Source: Deltaproteobacteria bacterium
GTDB lineage: Bacteria; Desulfobacterota; Desulfobulbia; Desulfobulbales; Desulfurivibrionaceae
Assembly: GCA_021847425.1 (NCBI GenBank)
Contig: JAJZRF010000021.1
Coordinates: forward strand, 1-44,589
DNA: 44,589 bases
Direction of reading: 5' to 3'
Part shown: one piece after another, positions 23,746 through 31,884 of the stretch
How positions within the stretch are numbered: the first letter of the stretch is position 1
How the letters are laid out: every line of letters starts with the position of its first letter
Made by a program: the position numbers and the translations under genes
The notes under the pieces: generated by a model
Databases searched by the model: none
The model's input: the letters and a program-made list of their open reading frames with translations, nothing else
What the model was told of the DNA's origin: nothing

Positions 23746-25680
23746 TCAGAAATGAAATTTCACCCCGCCATAGACCGAAAGACCCGGCGTGGCATAGCTC
23801 CAGGCCTCTTCATATTGCTCGTTCAAGAGGTTGTCGATCCGGCCATACAGATCAAGATGCGGAGTCAGCGCGTAGGTACCGGCCACATTGACCACCGTGT
23901 ACGGATCCAGGCTGTAGACCCGATTGCCATACATATCCCTGGCAGAGGAAATTTCATCCCGTTCCCCCACCCAGAGCAGGTCCACATTGCCCCGCAGCTT
24001 TTCGCTGAAACGGTAGGCCGCGGAAAGGGATGCCTTGTTCATTGGCCGGCGGGTCAGGCGAGCCCCAGAAGCATCCTTGGCATCCGTATAGGTATAGGCA
24101 AGCTTCAGATCCAGGGCTGACAGCGGCTTGAAGCGGACAAAGGATTCCACGCCCTGGGTGGTACTCTCTCCCGTGGCCTGGGCGTATTGCCAGGTGTCAA
24201 AATCATACTGAATCAGATTGTCATAGTTTGTTTGAAAATAGGTGGCGCCGATGGTCAGCTTCTCGCCAAGCAGTTCCTGCTCAATCCCCACATCTCCCCC
24301 CTTGCTCTTCTCTGCCTGCAACGCCGAATTGCCATAGCCCGGGGCATAGAGCTCAAAAAGAGAAGGAGCACGAAAACCGGTGCCGTAGTTGCCCTTAAGC
24401 GTGGTGCCGGTGGTCGCGAACACATAGGAGGGCGAAATCCGATAGGTGGCTGCGCTGCCGAACCGGTCATGATCGTCAAGCCGCGCCCCTGCCACGACAT
24501 TGAAGCTGTCGCCCAGGGATATCTGGTCCTGCAGCCAGGAACTGGCCACATTGGCCGACTGCCTGTTGATGACGGTAAAACCGCCGGAAGAATCCATCTG
24601 CTCGTCAACATAGGAAACGCCCAGGGTAACGGTGTTCGCCTTGAAAGCGGCCACACTCCCCTGCCACCCCACCTCCGAGCTTTTGCCGTTATAATGCGAG
24701 AGGCCGGAATCCAGGGAATAGTCCCGGTTTCTGTCGGTTTGCTGCCAGTACAGATTTGAGTCGAACCGCCCCTTCAGCAACCGGTTATGGATATTGAATT
24801 TCGACAGCCAATCCGTGCTGTCGACGTACTTGTCCTTTGGATTGCCGACCTTGTTGTCCTGCAGATAACCGTTGGCCCAGCTGTCGAGGTCTACCTCCGA
24901 ATCCATGTATCGGGCCATGGCGGAGACATCGAAATCAGGGGTCAGCTTATAGCCCAATTTTCCGGAAAAGGTGGAATTCTGCCAGCCGTCATCTTCCGAG
25001 GTAGCGCCGCCCGCATGGGGAATGCGGTCATTCCTGTTGTCAGCCGTGGAAAAACCCTGGGATACGGTGCGGGCAAGGTCCAGGGCATAGTTGAACCGCT
25101 CCAGGGCACCGCTGGCCCCGCCGTAGGTTTTCCTGGTGCCGTAGGAACCGGCCTCCGCCCCCAGATAATAGTGCGGGGCTCCGCCGCCCTGCTTGGTGAT
25201 GATATTGATGACGCCTGCCGTGGCGTTGCTGCCGTACAGCACGCTCATGGGGCCGCGGACAATCTCGATGCGTTCGATGTTGTCCGTGGTAAGGTTGGCG
25301 AGATTCGCGCCGCGATTGGCATCGGACGGATCATTGAACATGACCCCATCCACCAGCACCAGGGTGTTCTTGGAATCAGCCCCCCGGATAAAGACCGAGG
25401 TGGTGGTCCCCAAGCCCCCATTGGCCACCACATCCAGGCCGGGCACCCCCTTCAGCACCTCCTCCACCGTCAGCTGCTGTTTGGCCTCGATCTCCTGCGC
25501 GGTTATCACCGTCACCGTGCTGCCGCCGATTTGGGCAAGCGATGCCGGGGTACGGGTCGCCGTCACCACCACCTCATCCATGGCGATCTGCCGGTTGTCG
25601 GCTGCCTCCTGCCCTGCAGTGGCGAGACCGGGAACGGCCAGCAGAACCAAGGCCCAAGCTGGGTAAAGTTTTTTCCTCAT
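23746..25680 (-). CDS. btuB: TonB-dependent outer-membrane cobalamin receptor
   Basis: Outer-membrane receptor of 644 residues for corrinoid uptake. Signal peptide MRKKLYPAWALVLLAVPGLATA is followed by a TonB box (DEVVVTATRTPA, about 35-46). The plug domain has VEEVLKGVPGLDVVANGG, FIRGADSKNTLVLVDGVMFND and IERIEIVRGPMSVLYGSNA, then the GVINIITKQG end. The 22-strand barrel closes with YGRIDNLLNEQYEE and a terminal Phe (VKFHF). GGAGGAG precedes the ATG and lies inside the end of a 37-residue ORF whose TGA overlaps the btuB ATG. The cobalamin riboswitch upstream supports cobalamin over iron chelates as substrate. btuF-cbiZ and tonB follow in the same direction. Confidence 0.95.
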   Translation of the reverse strand: MRKKLYPAWALVLLAVPGLATAGQEAADNRQIAMDEVVVTATRTPASLAQIGGSTVTVITAQEIEAKQQLTVEEVLKGVPGLDVVANGGLGTTTSVFIRGADSKNTLVLVDGVMFNDPSDANRGANLANLTTDNIERIEIVRGPMSVLYGSNATAGVINIITKQGGGAPHYYLGAEAGSYGTRKTYGGASGALERFNYALDLARTVSQGFSTADNRNDRIPHAGGATSEDDGWQNSTFSGKLGYKLTPDFDVSAMARYMDSEVDLDSWANGYLQDNKVGNPKDKYVDSTDWLSKFNIHNRLLKGRFDSNLYWQQTDRNRDYSLDSGLSHYNGKSSEVGWQGSVAAFKANTVTLGVSYVDEQMDSSGGFTVINRQSANVASSWLQDQISLGDSFNVVAGARLDDHDRFGSAATYRISPSYVFATTGTTLKGNYGTGFRAPSLFELYAPGYGNSALQAEKSKGGDVGIEQELLGEKLTIGATYFQTNYDNLIQYDFDTWQYAQATGESTTQGVESFVRFKPLSALDLKLAYTYTDAKDASGARLTRRPMNKASLSAAYRFSEKLRGNVDLLWVGERDEISSARDMYGNRVYSLDPYTVVNVAGTYALTPHLDLYGRIDNLLNEQYEEAWSYATPGLSVYGGVKFHF

Positions 25681-25790
25681 TGTACTCCTCCTGAGTTGTC
25701 ATTAGAGGAGCGCATGGCTCTTTGAAAACCATCCCAGTCTTTGATGAAAAAAATGGTTGTTTTATTGAAACTCTGTTCGTTTGAATCCAT
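25677..25790 (-). CDS. 37-residue ORF translationally coupled to btuB
   Basis: A short frame with a near-perfect ribosome binding site (AAAAGGAGG, spacing about seven) encodes MDSNEQSFNKTTIFFIKDWD and then GFQRAMRSSNDNSGGVQ. Its stop TGA overlaps the btuB ATG as ATGA, and the btuB Shine-Dalgarno is in its last codons. It lies between the riboswitch terminator and btuB. I know no homologue. It may be a true small protein, or an upstream ORF whose translation opens the btuB start. There is no signal peptide or transmembrane helix; the centre (TTIFFIKDWDGFQRAM) could form an amphipathic helix. Confidence 0.6.
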   Translation of the reverse strand: MDSNEQSFNKTTIFFIKDWDGFQRAMRSSNDNSGGVQ

Positions 25791-25832
25791 CGTCGTCCTC
25801 CTTTTGGAGTCCGGGGCGCCATTGCAAATGGG

Positions 25833-25876
25833 CAAAAAAAAATCCCCGGACCGATAAGTATCGATCAGGGGATTTC
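25833..25876 (-). terminator. Riboswitch-linked intrinsic terminator
   Basis: On the minus strand AATCCCC and GGGGATT close a stem continued by GATCGATA and TATCGGTC (one G-U pair) around a two-base loop. A run of at least seven T follows. It lies about 60 bases after the cobalamin riboswitch and before the 37-residue ORF. This is the expected expression platform: ligand binding should favour termination. Confidence 0.85.
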
Positions 25877-25935
25877 CCAAAATATCCACTGGACCAGCAG
25901 CACGCCTCACAGTCCACGGGAGGTATGCTATATAG

Positions 25936-26099
25936 TATCTCAAGGCAGGTCTTCTGACTTCCGGTTCGTCCTTGTTTCGCGCCTTCCCGTTCAAAAAACA
26001 GTGGCTTTATTGCGAAACTCGTCCCCGGTTACAGCGGCGGGCCCGTCCCGGATTTACACCGGGTTCCCTATTAAGCTCTCTTCAGAGCACCTGAGATAT
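25936..26099 (-). promoter_or_regulatory. Cobalamin riboswitch
   Basis: On the minus strand the segment shows the conserved core of the B12 element: TATCTCAGGTG at the 5' side, GGGAACCCGGTGTAAATCCGG, then CCGCTGTAACC, GCCACTG, GGGAAGGCGCG, and the 3' B12-box side GAAGTCAGAAGACCTGCCT. The outer TATCTCA and TGAGATA ends pair to form P1. It stands before the btuB transcript and is followed by an intrinsic terminator, so control is probably transcriptional attenuation by cobalamin. A TTGACT near 26134 on the minus strand could be its -35 element, but I see no convincing -10. Confidence 0.93.
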
Positions 26100-26318
26100 G
26101 AGTGCCAAATTGAGCGAATCTCCGCCCAAAGTCAAGAAATTTATCAACCAACCCGATAGCCGACACCTCTGCCGGAGGCAGGGTCTGCACATTGACCGGG
26201 TCCGATTTTACTAGCCTGGCGCCCTCCAACCCCTTCGCGGACAACCTCTTTTTTCTTGCCCTTTTCCAGTCAATCGTAAATAGTGCCGTTTTATTGACAG
26301 GCAAAGGGAAAATACGGC

Positions 26319-28205
26319 ATGAGCGTCCCTATCAAGGAAACAGACGGCAAACAACTGACAGCCCTGTCACTGGCGGCACTGGGGGTTGTCTTTGGCGACA
26401 TCGGCACCAGCCCCCTCTATGCCATCCGGGAATGTTTTCACGGCGAGTACGGCATCGTTGCCTCCGCCGCCAATGTGCTCGGCGTATTGTCCCTCATCTT
26501 CTGGGCCCTGCTGCTCATTGTCAGCGTCAAGTACCTCGGTTTCATCCTCCGCGCGGATAACGAAGGCGAAGGCGGCATCCTGGCCCTGACCGCCCTGATC
26601 AAACCCAAAAACGTCAACCCGCGCACCCATCAATGGGCACTGGTGGGGACAGGACTCTTTGCCGCCTGCCTGATGTACGGCGACGGCATGATCACCCCCG
26701 CCATCTCGGTGCTCAGCGCCGTTGAAGGGGTGCAGAACATCACCCCGCTGCTGAGATCCTTTGTCATCCCGGCCACCATCATCATCCTGGCCGGACTGTT
26801 TCTTCTGCAAAAAAGGGGCACCGCCAAGGTGGGCCGCCTGTTCGGGCCTATCATGCTCCTCTGGTTCTGCATGCTTGCCGTCCTCGGCATTGCTCAGATC
26901 GTGCAGTGCCCGCAGGTTCTGGCTGCCGTCTTTCCCTGGCACGGCCTCCGCTTTCTTCTTGAAAACAGGCTCCATGGCTTCATCGTCCTGGGTGCTGTTT
27001 TCCTTGCGGTTACAGGGGCGGAGGCAATCTATGCCGACATGGGCCACTTCGGCAAAAAGCCCATCCAGCTGGTCTGGTTCCTGATCGCCTTTCCATCGCT
27101 GATCCTGAACTATTTCGGACAGGGCGCCCTTCTGCTTGTCAGGCCGGAAGAAGTGCATCACCCTTTCTACGCCATGGTCCCGGAGTGGGGCATGATCCCC
27201 ATGGTGCTCCTGGCGACTTTTGCCACCATCATCGCCTCCCAGGCGGTCATCACCGGCTCCTTTTCCCTCACCCGCCAGGCGATTCAAATGGGCTACCTCC
27301 CCCGGCTGCGGATCACCCACACCTCGTCCTCGCAAATGGGCCAGATCTATGTGGGCCCGGTGAACTGGACCCTGATGCTCTGCACCATCGGCCTCGTTCT
27401 GGGCTTCCAATCGTCAAGCAAGCTGGCCGCCGCCTATGGCGTGGCGGTAAGCGCCACCATGCTGATCACCACCACCCTCTTTTTTGTGGTCGCCAGAAAC
27501 CGCTGGAGCTGGAACCGACTGACTGCCGGACTTCTCACCGCCCTTTTCTTTGTGGTTGACCTTCCCTTCTTTGGGGCGAACATGAGCAAGATTTTCCATG
27601 GCGCCTGGTTCGCCCTGGCCATTGCCGGTTTCTTTTTCCTGGTGATGCTGACCTGGGAACAAGGCCGCGAAATCCTTGGCAGAAAGATGCGGAACCTGAC
27701 GCCAAGACTGGAAGAATTCCTGGCCATGCTGGCAAACAATCCCCCGCAGCGCATCAATGGCCAGGCCGTGTTCCTGACCAGAAGCCATGATATTGTGCCC
27801 GCCGCGCTGATGCACAACCTGAAGCACAACAAAATTCTCCACTCCGAGGTGGTGTTTCTGAATATCCGCACCGAGGAAATCCCCCGGGTTCCAAATTTCG
27901 AAAAAATCGAAGCCGAGAAAGTGGGCGTCGGCCTCTACCGCATCATCGCCCACTACGGCTTCATGGAAGAGCCGAAAATTGGCACCATCTTCGCCCTGTC
28001 CCGAAGCAAGGGGGTAAACCTGGAAATGAAAACTGCCAGCTTTTTCCTGGGGAGGGAAAAACTCTCCATCGGGGAACACCCGGAGATGTCGCGCTGGCGC
28101 TCACACCTTTTTCTTTTCCTGGCGCGCAACGCCATGGATGCCGCAGCGTTTTTTGACATTCCCCCGGATCAGGTCATCGAGGTTGGCATCCAGCTGGAGC
28201 TGTAG
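26319..28205 (+). CDS. kup: Low-affinity potassium transporter Kup
   Basis: Inner-membrane K+/H+ symporter of 628 residues with about twelve transmembrane helices and a C-terminal cytoplasmic domain. Kup-family motifs are clear: VVFGDIGTSPLYAIRECF (about 21-38), a loop with DNEGEGGILALTALI, LMYGDGMITPAISVLSAVEG, GAEAIYADMGHFGKKPI, NYFGQGALLL and SQAVITGSFSLTRQAIQMGY. The soluble tail begins near residue 455 with RMNGQAVFLT-like sequence and ends in DQVIEVGIQLEL. Length is typical. AAAGGG upstream of the ATG is a modest ribosome binding site. It is divergent from the riboswitch-controlled corrinoid locus and appears monocistronic. Confidence 0.96.
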   Translation: MSVPIKETDGKQLTALSLAALGVVFGDIGTSPLYAIRECFHGEYGIVASAANVLGVLSLIFWALLLIVSVKYLGFILRADNEGEGGILALTALIKPKNVNPRTHQWALVGTGLFAACLMYGDGMITPAISVLSAVEGVQNITPLLRSFVIPATIIILAGLFLLQKRGTAKVGRLFGPIMLLWFCMLAVLGIAQIVQCPQVLAAVFPWHGLRFLLENRLHGFIVLGAVFLAVTGAEAIYADMGHFGKKPIQLVWFLIAFPSLILNYFGQGALLLVRPEEVHHPFYAMVPEWGMIPMVLLATFATIIASQAVITGSFSLTRQAIQMGYLPRLRITHTSSSQMGQIYVGPVNWTLMLCTIGLVLGFQSSSKLAAAYGVAVSATMLITTTLFFVVARNRWSWNRLTAGLLTALFFVVDLPFFGANMSKIFHGAWFALAIAGFFFLVMLTWEQGREILGRKMRNLTPRLEEFLAMLANNPPQRINGQAVFLTRSHDIVPAALMHNLKHNKILHSEVVFLNIRTEEIPRVPNFEKIEAEKVGVGLYRIIAHYGFMEEPKIGTIFALSRSKGVNLEMKTASFFLGREKLSIGEHPEMSRWRSHLFLFLARNAMDAAAFFDIPPDQVIEVGIQLEL

Positions 28206-28259
28206 ATTCAGGCTCCGTCATCAGAAGCAGCGGCTTCCCCTGGCTTTTGCCTTCTCCGT

Positions 28260-28526
28260 TCAGCCACGGAGGCGATCAAGCTCCCGGTTGCGGAAATAAA
28301 GAAAAATATCGCAGGCCACCATGATCGCGTTCAGGATGTACAGAAAAATTACCGGATCGGGACTGAAAAATATCTTGTGCAGGATCCCGGACACATACCC
28401 CAGAAACACCACGCCCAGGAAAAAAAGGCTCTTACCCGCATTGGTCCGGGCCCGGTAGGACCGGTATACGGAAAATGGCCAGGCCGCCCCAAAACAGATC
28501 AGCATGACAATCTCAAAAATACTCAT
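28260..28526 (-). CDS. Small three-helix membrane protein (88 aa)
   Basis: Protein of 88 residues with three hydrophobic helices: IFEIVMLICFGAAWPFSVY (about 3-21), SLFFLGVVFLGYVSGILHKI (about 33-52) and VIFLYILNAIMVACDIFLYF (about 58-78), ending in a charged tail (RNRELDRLRG). The WPFSVYRSYRARTNAGKSLFF segment is of a type I have seen in conserved hypothetical proteins of anaerobic bacteria, reminiscent of PQ-loop/SWEET half-units. No function is known. GGGAG lies upstream of the ATG. It is convergent with kup and divergent from the TAXI gene. Confidence 0.8.
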   Translation of the reverse strand: MSIFEIVMLICFGAAWPFSVYRSYRARTNAGKSLFFLGVVFLGYVSGILHKIFFSPDPVIFLYILNAIMVACDIFLYFRNRELDRLRG

Positions 28527-28601
28527 CTCACTCCCAATCGCTTTCCGGCGGGAACTGCTGAACCGTCATTAAAAAATAACTTGAACATCGAGTCCTGCCA
28601 A

Positions 28602-28661
28602 GACGGCATAAGGAGCCGTAAAGTCGAGGCAGAACAGTACAAGCTATTTTCGCACGGCTCC
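28602..28661 (+). repeat. 60-bp dispersed intergenic repeat, copy 2
   Basis: Begins GACGGCATAAGG and ends TTCGCACGGCTCC, followed by TAAAA. The inverted copy at 7779-7838 has the same ends and exactly the same length. The segment also holds its own inverted ends (AGGAGCCGT and ACGGCTCCT). It lies in the 300-base region between the small membrane protein and the TAXI gene, where I see no other gene. Confidence 0.65.
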
Positions 28662-28672
28662 TAAAAACAAAA

Positions 28673-28704
28673 CGCGGATGCAGGCCAACAATATTGCATC
28701 CGCG
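28673..28704. repeat. Perfect 10-bp inverted repeat upstream of the TAXI gene
   Basis: CGCGGATGCA (28673-28682) and TGCATCCGCG (28695-28704) are exact inverse complements with a 12-base spacer. It lies 12 bases after the dispersed repeat and 124 bases before the TAXI start. A T-run occurs near 28721, too far away for a standard terminator. It could be an operator or an mRNA leader hairpin. Confidence 0.6.
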
Positions 28705-28827
28705 GGAAAAGAGCTGTATTATTTTTTTTGGGATAAGAGGATCGGCAGACATTGGCGCAACCCGTTTCCGAAACATGCCCAGACCGGTTTTCCCGAGCCG
28801 CACACCTTCTTAACAGAGACCTTTCCC

Positions 28828-29802
28828 ATGACAAAAAAATCTTCCCGCCTCGCGCTGATCATCTGTGCAAGCCTGTTCCTGGTTCTTTCCCCTGCCCACC
28901 CAACCTTTGCCCTGCAAAAAAACATAGTCTTCCGGGGCGGCCCGGCCGGGGGAACCTTCCAGCAGGTGGCCGACGCCATCAATGCTTGTCAAGAAAGCAC
29001 GGCGCCCTCAGCCTTGAGCCTCAGGGTCCAACCATCCGCGGGCTCCCTGGAAAACCTCCGCGAAGTCCACTCCGGCCAAGCCGATTTCGGCCTGGTCTAC
29101 TCCAGCCACGCCTATCTTGGCCGCAAGGGGCTGCTGCAAGATGACAGCACTGCCTATAACAAGGTTCTGGCCGTGGCCTCCCTCTACGGCGTTCCAGCCC
29201 AGCTCGTTGTCCGCAAAGGCTCTGGAATCAACAGCGTCAAGGATCTCAAGGGAAAAAGAGTGTGGGTCGGCAGCCCCGGGTCTGGTGCCTTTGCCCATTG
29301 CGAGCTTTTTCTCAAACACCTGGGAGTCTGGGACGCCATTATCCCCAGCCATATCGGGTACAATGAGGTACCCTTTGCCTTTGCCAACAAACAACTCGAC
29401 GCCTTCTGGCTGTTTACCGCGTTCCCGAACAGCGCCGTCACCATCGCCGCCAGAACCGGCAAAATCAAGCTCCTCAACCTCGACGCCGAGGCCAGGGCCA
29501 GCGGATTCTACAAGAAGTATCCCTACTTCACCGCCCGCACCTTGCCCGCAGGAACCTATCGGGGGGTAAGACACAACACCCATTCCTTCCAGGATCCCAC
29601 CCTCTTGGTGGCCGGAGCCGAGGTGCCGGACGAGGTGGTCTACCGCCTGCTTTCCAGCATCTACAACAAAAAAAGCCTGTGCTACTTGAAGGAACAGAAT
29701 AGTGTTCTGAAAGGCATGGCCCAGCGCTCCGGCGCGCGGGGGATCATCATCCCCATGCACCCTGGCGCCATCAAATTCTGGAAGGAAAAAGGTCTTCTCT
29801 GA
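28828..29802 (+). CDS. TAXI-family periplasmic solute-binding protein
   Basis: Exported binding protein of 324 residues, of the family that serves TRAP transporters. ATG 28828 starts a signal peptide (MTKKSSRLALIICASLFLVL, ending TFA). The mature protein opens KNIVFRGGPAGGTFQQVADA, the TAXI glycine-rich signature, and continues with SLRVQPSAGSLENLREV, ADFGLVYSSHAYLGRKG, VKDLKGKRVWVGSPGSGAF and DAFWLFTAFPNSAVT. The substrate may be a dicarboxylate, amino acid or similar small anion, but this is not readable. No TRAP permease gene is adjacent, so this is an orphan or its permease is elsewhere. It is closed by a terminator. Confidence 0.88.
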   Translation: MTKKSSRLALIICASLFLVLSPAHPTFALQKNIVFRGGPAGGTFQQVADAINACQESTAPSALSLRVQPSAGSLENLREVHSGQADFGLVYSSHAYLGRKGLLQDDSTAYNKVLAVASLYGVPAQLVVRKGSGINSVKDLKGKRVWVGSPGSGAFAHCELFLKHLGVWDAIIPSHIGYNEVPFAFANKQLDAFWLFTAFPNSAVTIAARTGKIKLLNLDAEARASGFYKKYPYFTARTLPAGTYRGVRHNTHSFQDPTLLVAGAEVPDEVVYRLLSSIYNKKSLCYLKEQNSVLKGMAQRSGARGIIIPMHPGAIKFWKEKGLL

Positions 29803-29832
29803 CAGGACGTCGAAAAAGCCGTCCTGTTTTTT
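29803..29832 (+). terminator. Intrinsic terminator after the TAXI gene
   Basis: CAGGACG (29803-29809) pairs with CGTCCTG (29820-29826) around a ten-base A-rich loop, and six T residues follow. It starts directly after the stop codon of the TAXI gene. Confidence 0.85.
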
Positions 29833-29878
29833 CAACCACGATCCATCCCTGGATCACGCGCTTACTGTTGTCCAAGGG

Positions 29879-31615
29879 TCACCTGGGCACAATCGGCAGA
29901 TACCTGGGCTGCCAGCCCATCATCTCCACCAGACGCAGCAGACGGTCCCGCTTGTAATCATGCTGGTAGGTGCTGTACACACAGGGATGGGCCACGCCCT
30001 GGCTGATGGCCGCCTCACCCACGGCCAGGGCCACAGCCTGACTCACCTCGCGCAGCTTGTCCACCGATGGCAGAAGGATGCCCTTCCTGAGGTCCGCGGC
30101 CGACACCTGTTCGGCCACCGCCTGTGCCGCGACGGTAAAAAACCGGGGCAGAACCTCCTGGACGCCCGAGGCCATGATTCCCAGCCCCATCCCCGGAAAG
30201 ATGAAAACATTATTGCACTGCCCGACCCTGACCGGCAATCCCCCGACAACCACCGGCTCAAAGGGGCTGCCCGTGGCGACCAGGGCGCTGCCGGAGGTCC
30301 ATTTCTGGATGTCGGCGGGAACCGCCTCCGCCTTGGCGGTGGGATTGCTGAGCGGCAGAATAACGGGCCGTCGGCTGTTGCCCTGCATGGCCTGAACAAT
30401 GTACCTGCTGAAAGCGCCGGGCTGGCCCGAGGCGCCGACCAACACCGTGACCCGAGCCTTCTGGATCACGTTCAGCAGATTGCCGTCTGTTTTTGCTCCA
30501 TACCAGTCCAGCGCGGCAGGATCCTTGGCAAACTTCTGCTTGTACGGTTCAAGCTCGCGCTCGGTGGTCACCAGTCCCTTGCTGTCCACGGTGAAAATCC
30601 GGGCGCGCGCCTCTTCCCGGCCAAGCCCCGCCTCGATGAGCGAGGTCTCGATCTGCTCGGCAATACCAACCCCGCCCGCCCCCGCGCCGTAGATCAGATA
30701 AACCTGCTTGCCAAGCGGCTCCTTCTTGATCTTCATGGCGGAGAGCAATGCCGCCAGGGTCACGGCCCCGGTGCCCTGGATATCGTCATTGAACGAGATA
30801 AGATCGTGCAGGTAGGCGTCGCGGATGGCAAAGGCCTTCTGTTTGGAAAAATCCTCCCACTGGCAGAGGGCCTGGGGAAACACCGCCTTGAACGCCTTGG
30901 CAAAACGCCTTACAAACGCAAGATACTCATCCCCGGCCAGGCGGGGATGCCACCAGCCAAGATAGTTCGGATCATTCAGCAACGCGGCGTTGTCCGTCCC
31001 CACATCAAGCGAGATGGGCAGACAATGCCAGGGCGCGACCCCGGCTCCCTGGGTGTAGAGCATGAGTTTGCCAAGACAGATGGAGATCCCTCCCACCCCC
31101 TGATCGCCGATGCCCAAAATGCCCTGATTGTCGGTGACAACAGCCACCCGGATCTGCCTGGCCTTGAACCGGCCCAGTATCTCCTCGGCCCGGTCGATGT
31201 TGCCGGGAAAAAGATGCAGCCCGTTTGCCTTGCGGAACATGGAAGAATACTGGCGGCAGGCCTCGCCCACCGTGGGCGTATAGATGATCCGCATGAAGCG
31301 CTCGATGTCGCTGGCGATGACGGCATGGGCCAGGGTCACATTCCGGTCGTAGAGGGAACGCAGGTAGACAAACTGCTCCAGATCGCTGCCTTTCCGCGCA
31401 AGGGTTTCCAGACAGTTGTCCACCTGCTGCGCCAGGGTGCGGACGCTGGGCGGCAGGGTGCCTTCCAGCTGGAGCTGTTCCCGCTCCTCCCTGGTAAAAG
31501 CGGTGCCCTTGTTGGTGAACTGATTGTCATACACCCCGAGCCAGCGGCTGAAGACCTCGATCGCCTTGGTGTTGCCATAGGAATCATACTGAAAACGGAA
31601 GCTGTTTTGCGGCAT
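29879..31615 (-). CDS. NAD-type malic enzyme
   Basis: Cytoplasmic enzyme of 578 residues that decarboxylates malate to pyruvate with reduction of NAD(P). Signatures: YTPTVGEACRQYSSMF (about 110-125), VVTDNQGILGIGDQGVGGI (about 157-175), PISLDVGTDNAALLNDP, the catalytic-type FNDDIQGTGAVTLAALL (about 275), the dinucleotide fold IYGAGAGGVGIAEQI (about 308-322) and PVILPLSNPTAKAEA. Length matches the long bacterial/eukaryotic-type NAD malic enzyme (SfcA/MaeA class). ATG 31615 is chosen because GGGAG precedes it; an in-frame start 22 codons upstream adds an unlikely leader. It is divergently placed from the KamA-like gene. NAD versus NADP preference cannot be decided. Confidence 0.93.
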   Translation of the reverse strand: MPQNSFRFQYDSYGNTKAIEVFSRWLGVYDNQFTNKGTAFTREEREQLQLEGTLPPSVRTLAQQVDNCLETLARKGSDLEQFVYLRSLYDRNVTLAHAVIASDIERFMRIIYTPTVGEACRQYSSMFRKANGLHLFPGNIDRAEEILGRFKARQIRVAVVTDNQGILGIGDQGVGGISICLGKLMLYTQGAGVAPWHCLPISLDVGTDNAALLNDPNYLGWWHPRLAGDEYLAFVRRFAKAFKAVFPQALCQWEDFSKQKAFAIRDAYLHDLISFNDDIQGTGAVTLAALLSAMKIKKEPLGKQVYLIYGAGAGGVGIAEQIETSLIEAGLGREEARARIFTVDSKGLVTTERELEPYKQKFAKDPAALDWYGAKTDGNLLNVIQKARVTVLVGASGQPGAFSRYIVQAMQGNSRRPVILPLSNPTAKAEAVPADIQKWTSGSALVATGSPFEPVVVGGLPVRVGQCNNVFIFPGMGLGIMASGVQEVLPRFFTVAAQAVAEQVSAADLRKGILLPSVDKLREVSQAVALAVGEAAISQGVAHPCVYSTYQHDYKRDRLLRLVEMMGWQPRYLPIVPR

Positions 31616-31884
31616 GGAGACGCTCCCTGGGAAAAGATTGGCTGCGTTGCAATCAAAAAACACCGTTTTTTCTGTCGGCAAGGCCAGCTCAACTTTTTAC
31701 CACTTTCACCTCCATCCTGACCAGCACTTTTATCCTGCCGCCTTTCTCTAAAACACAAGCCGGAATCGTGGCTCGAATATCTTGAGCCGGTCCACCTTTA
31801 CGGTAATGGCCCATTGCACCGCCACCGGATCTTGAGTAAGCTCTGTCCGCTGTTTCCTTCTCCTTTTTTTACCGGATTCTGCCG

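Noticed and set aside
29960-31720. 586-codon open frame on the plus strand
   Set aside because: Antisense of the malic enzyme gene, whose protein is unmistakable.
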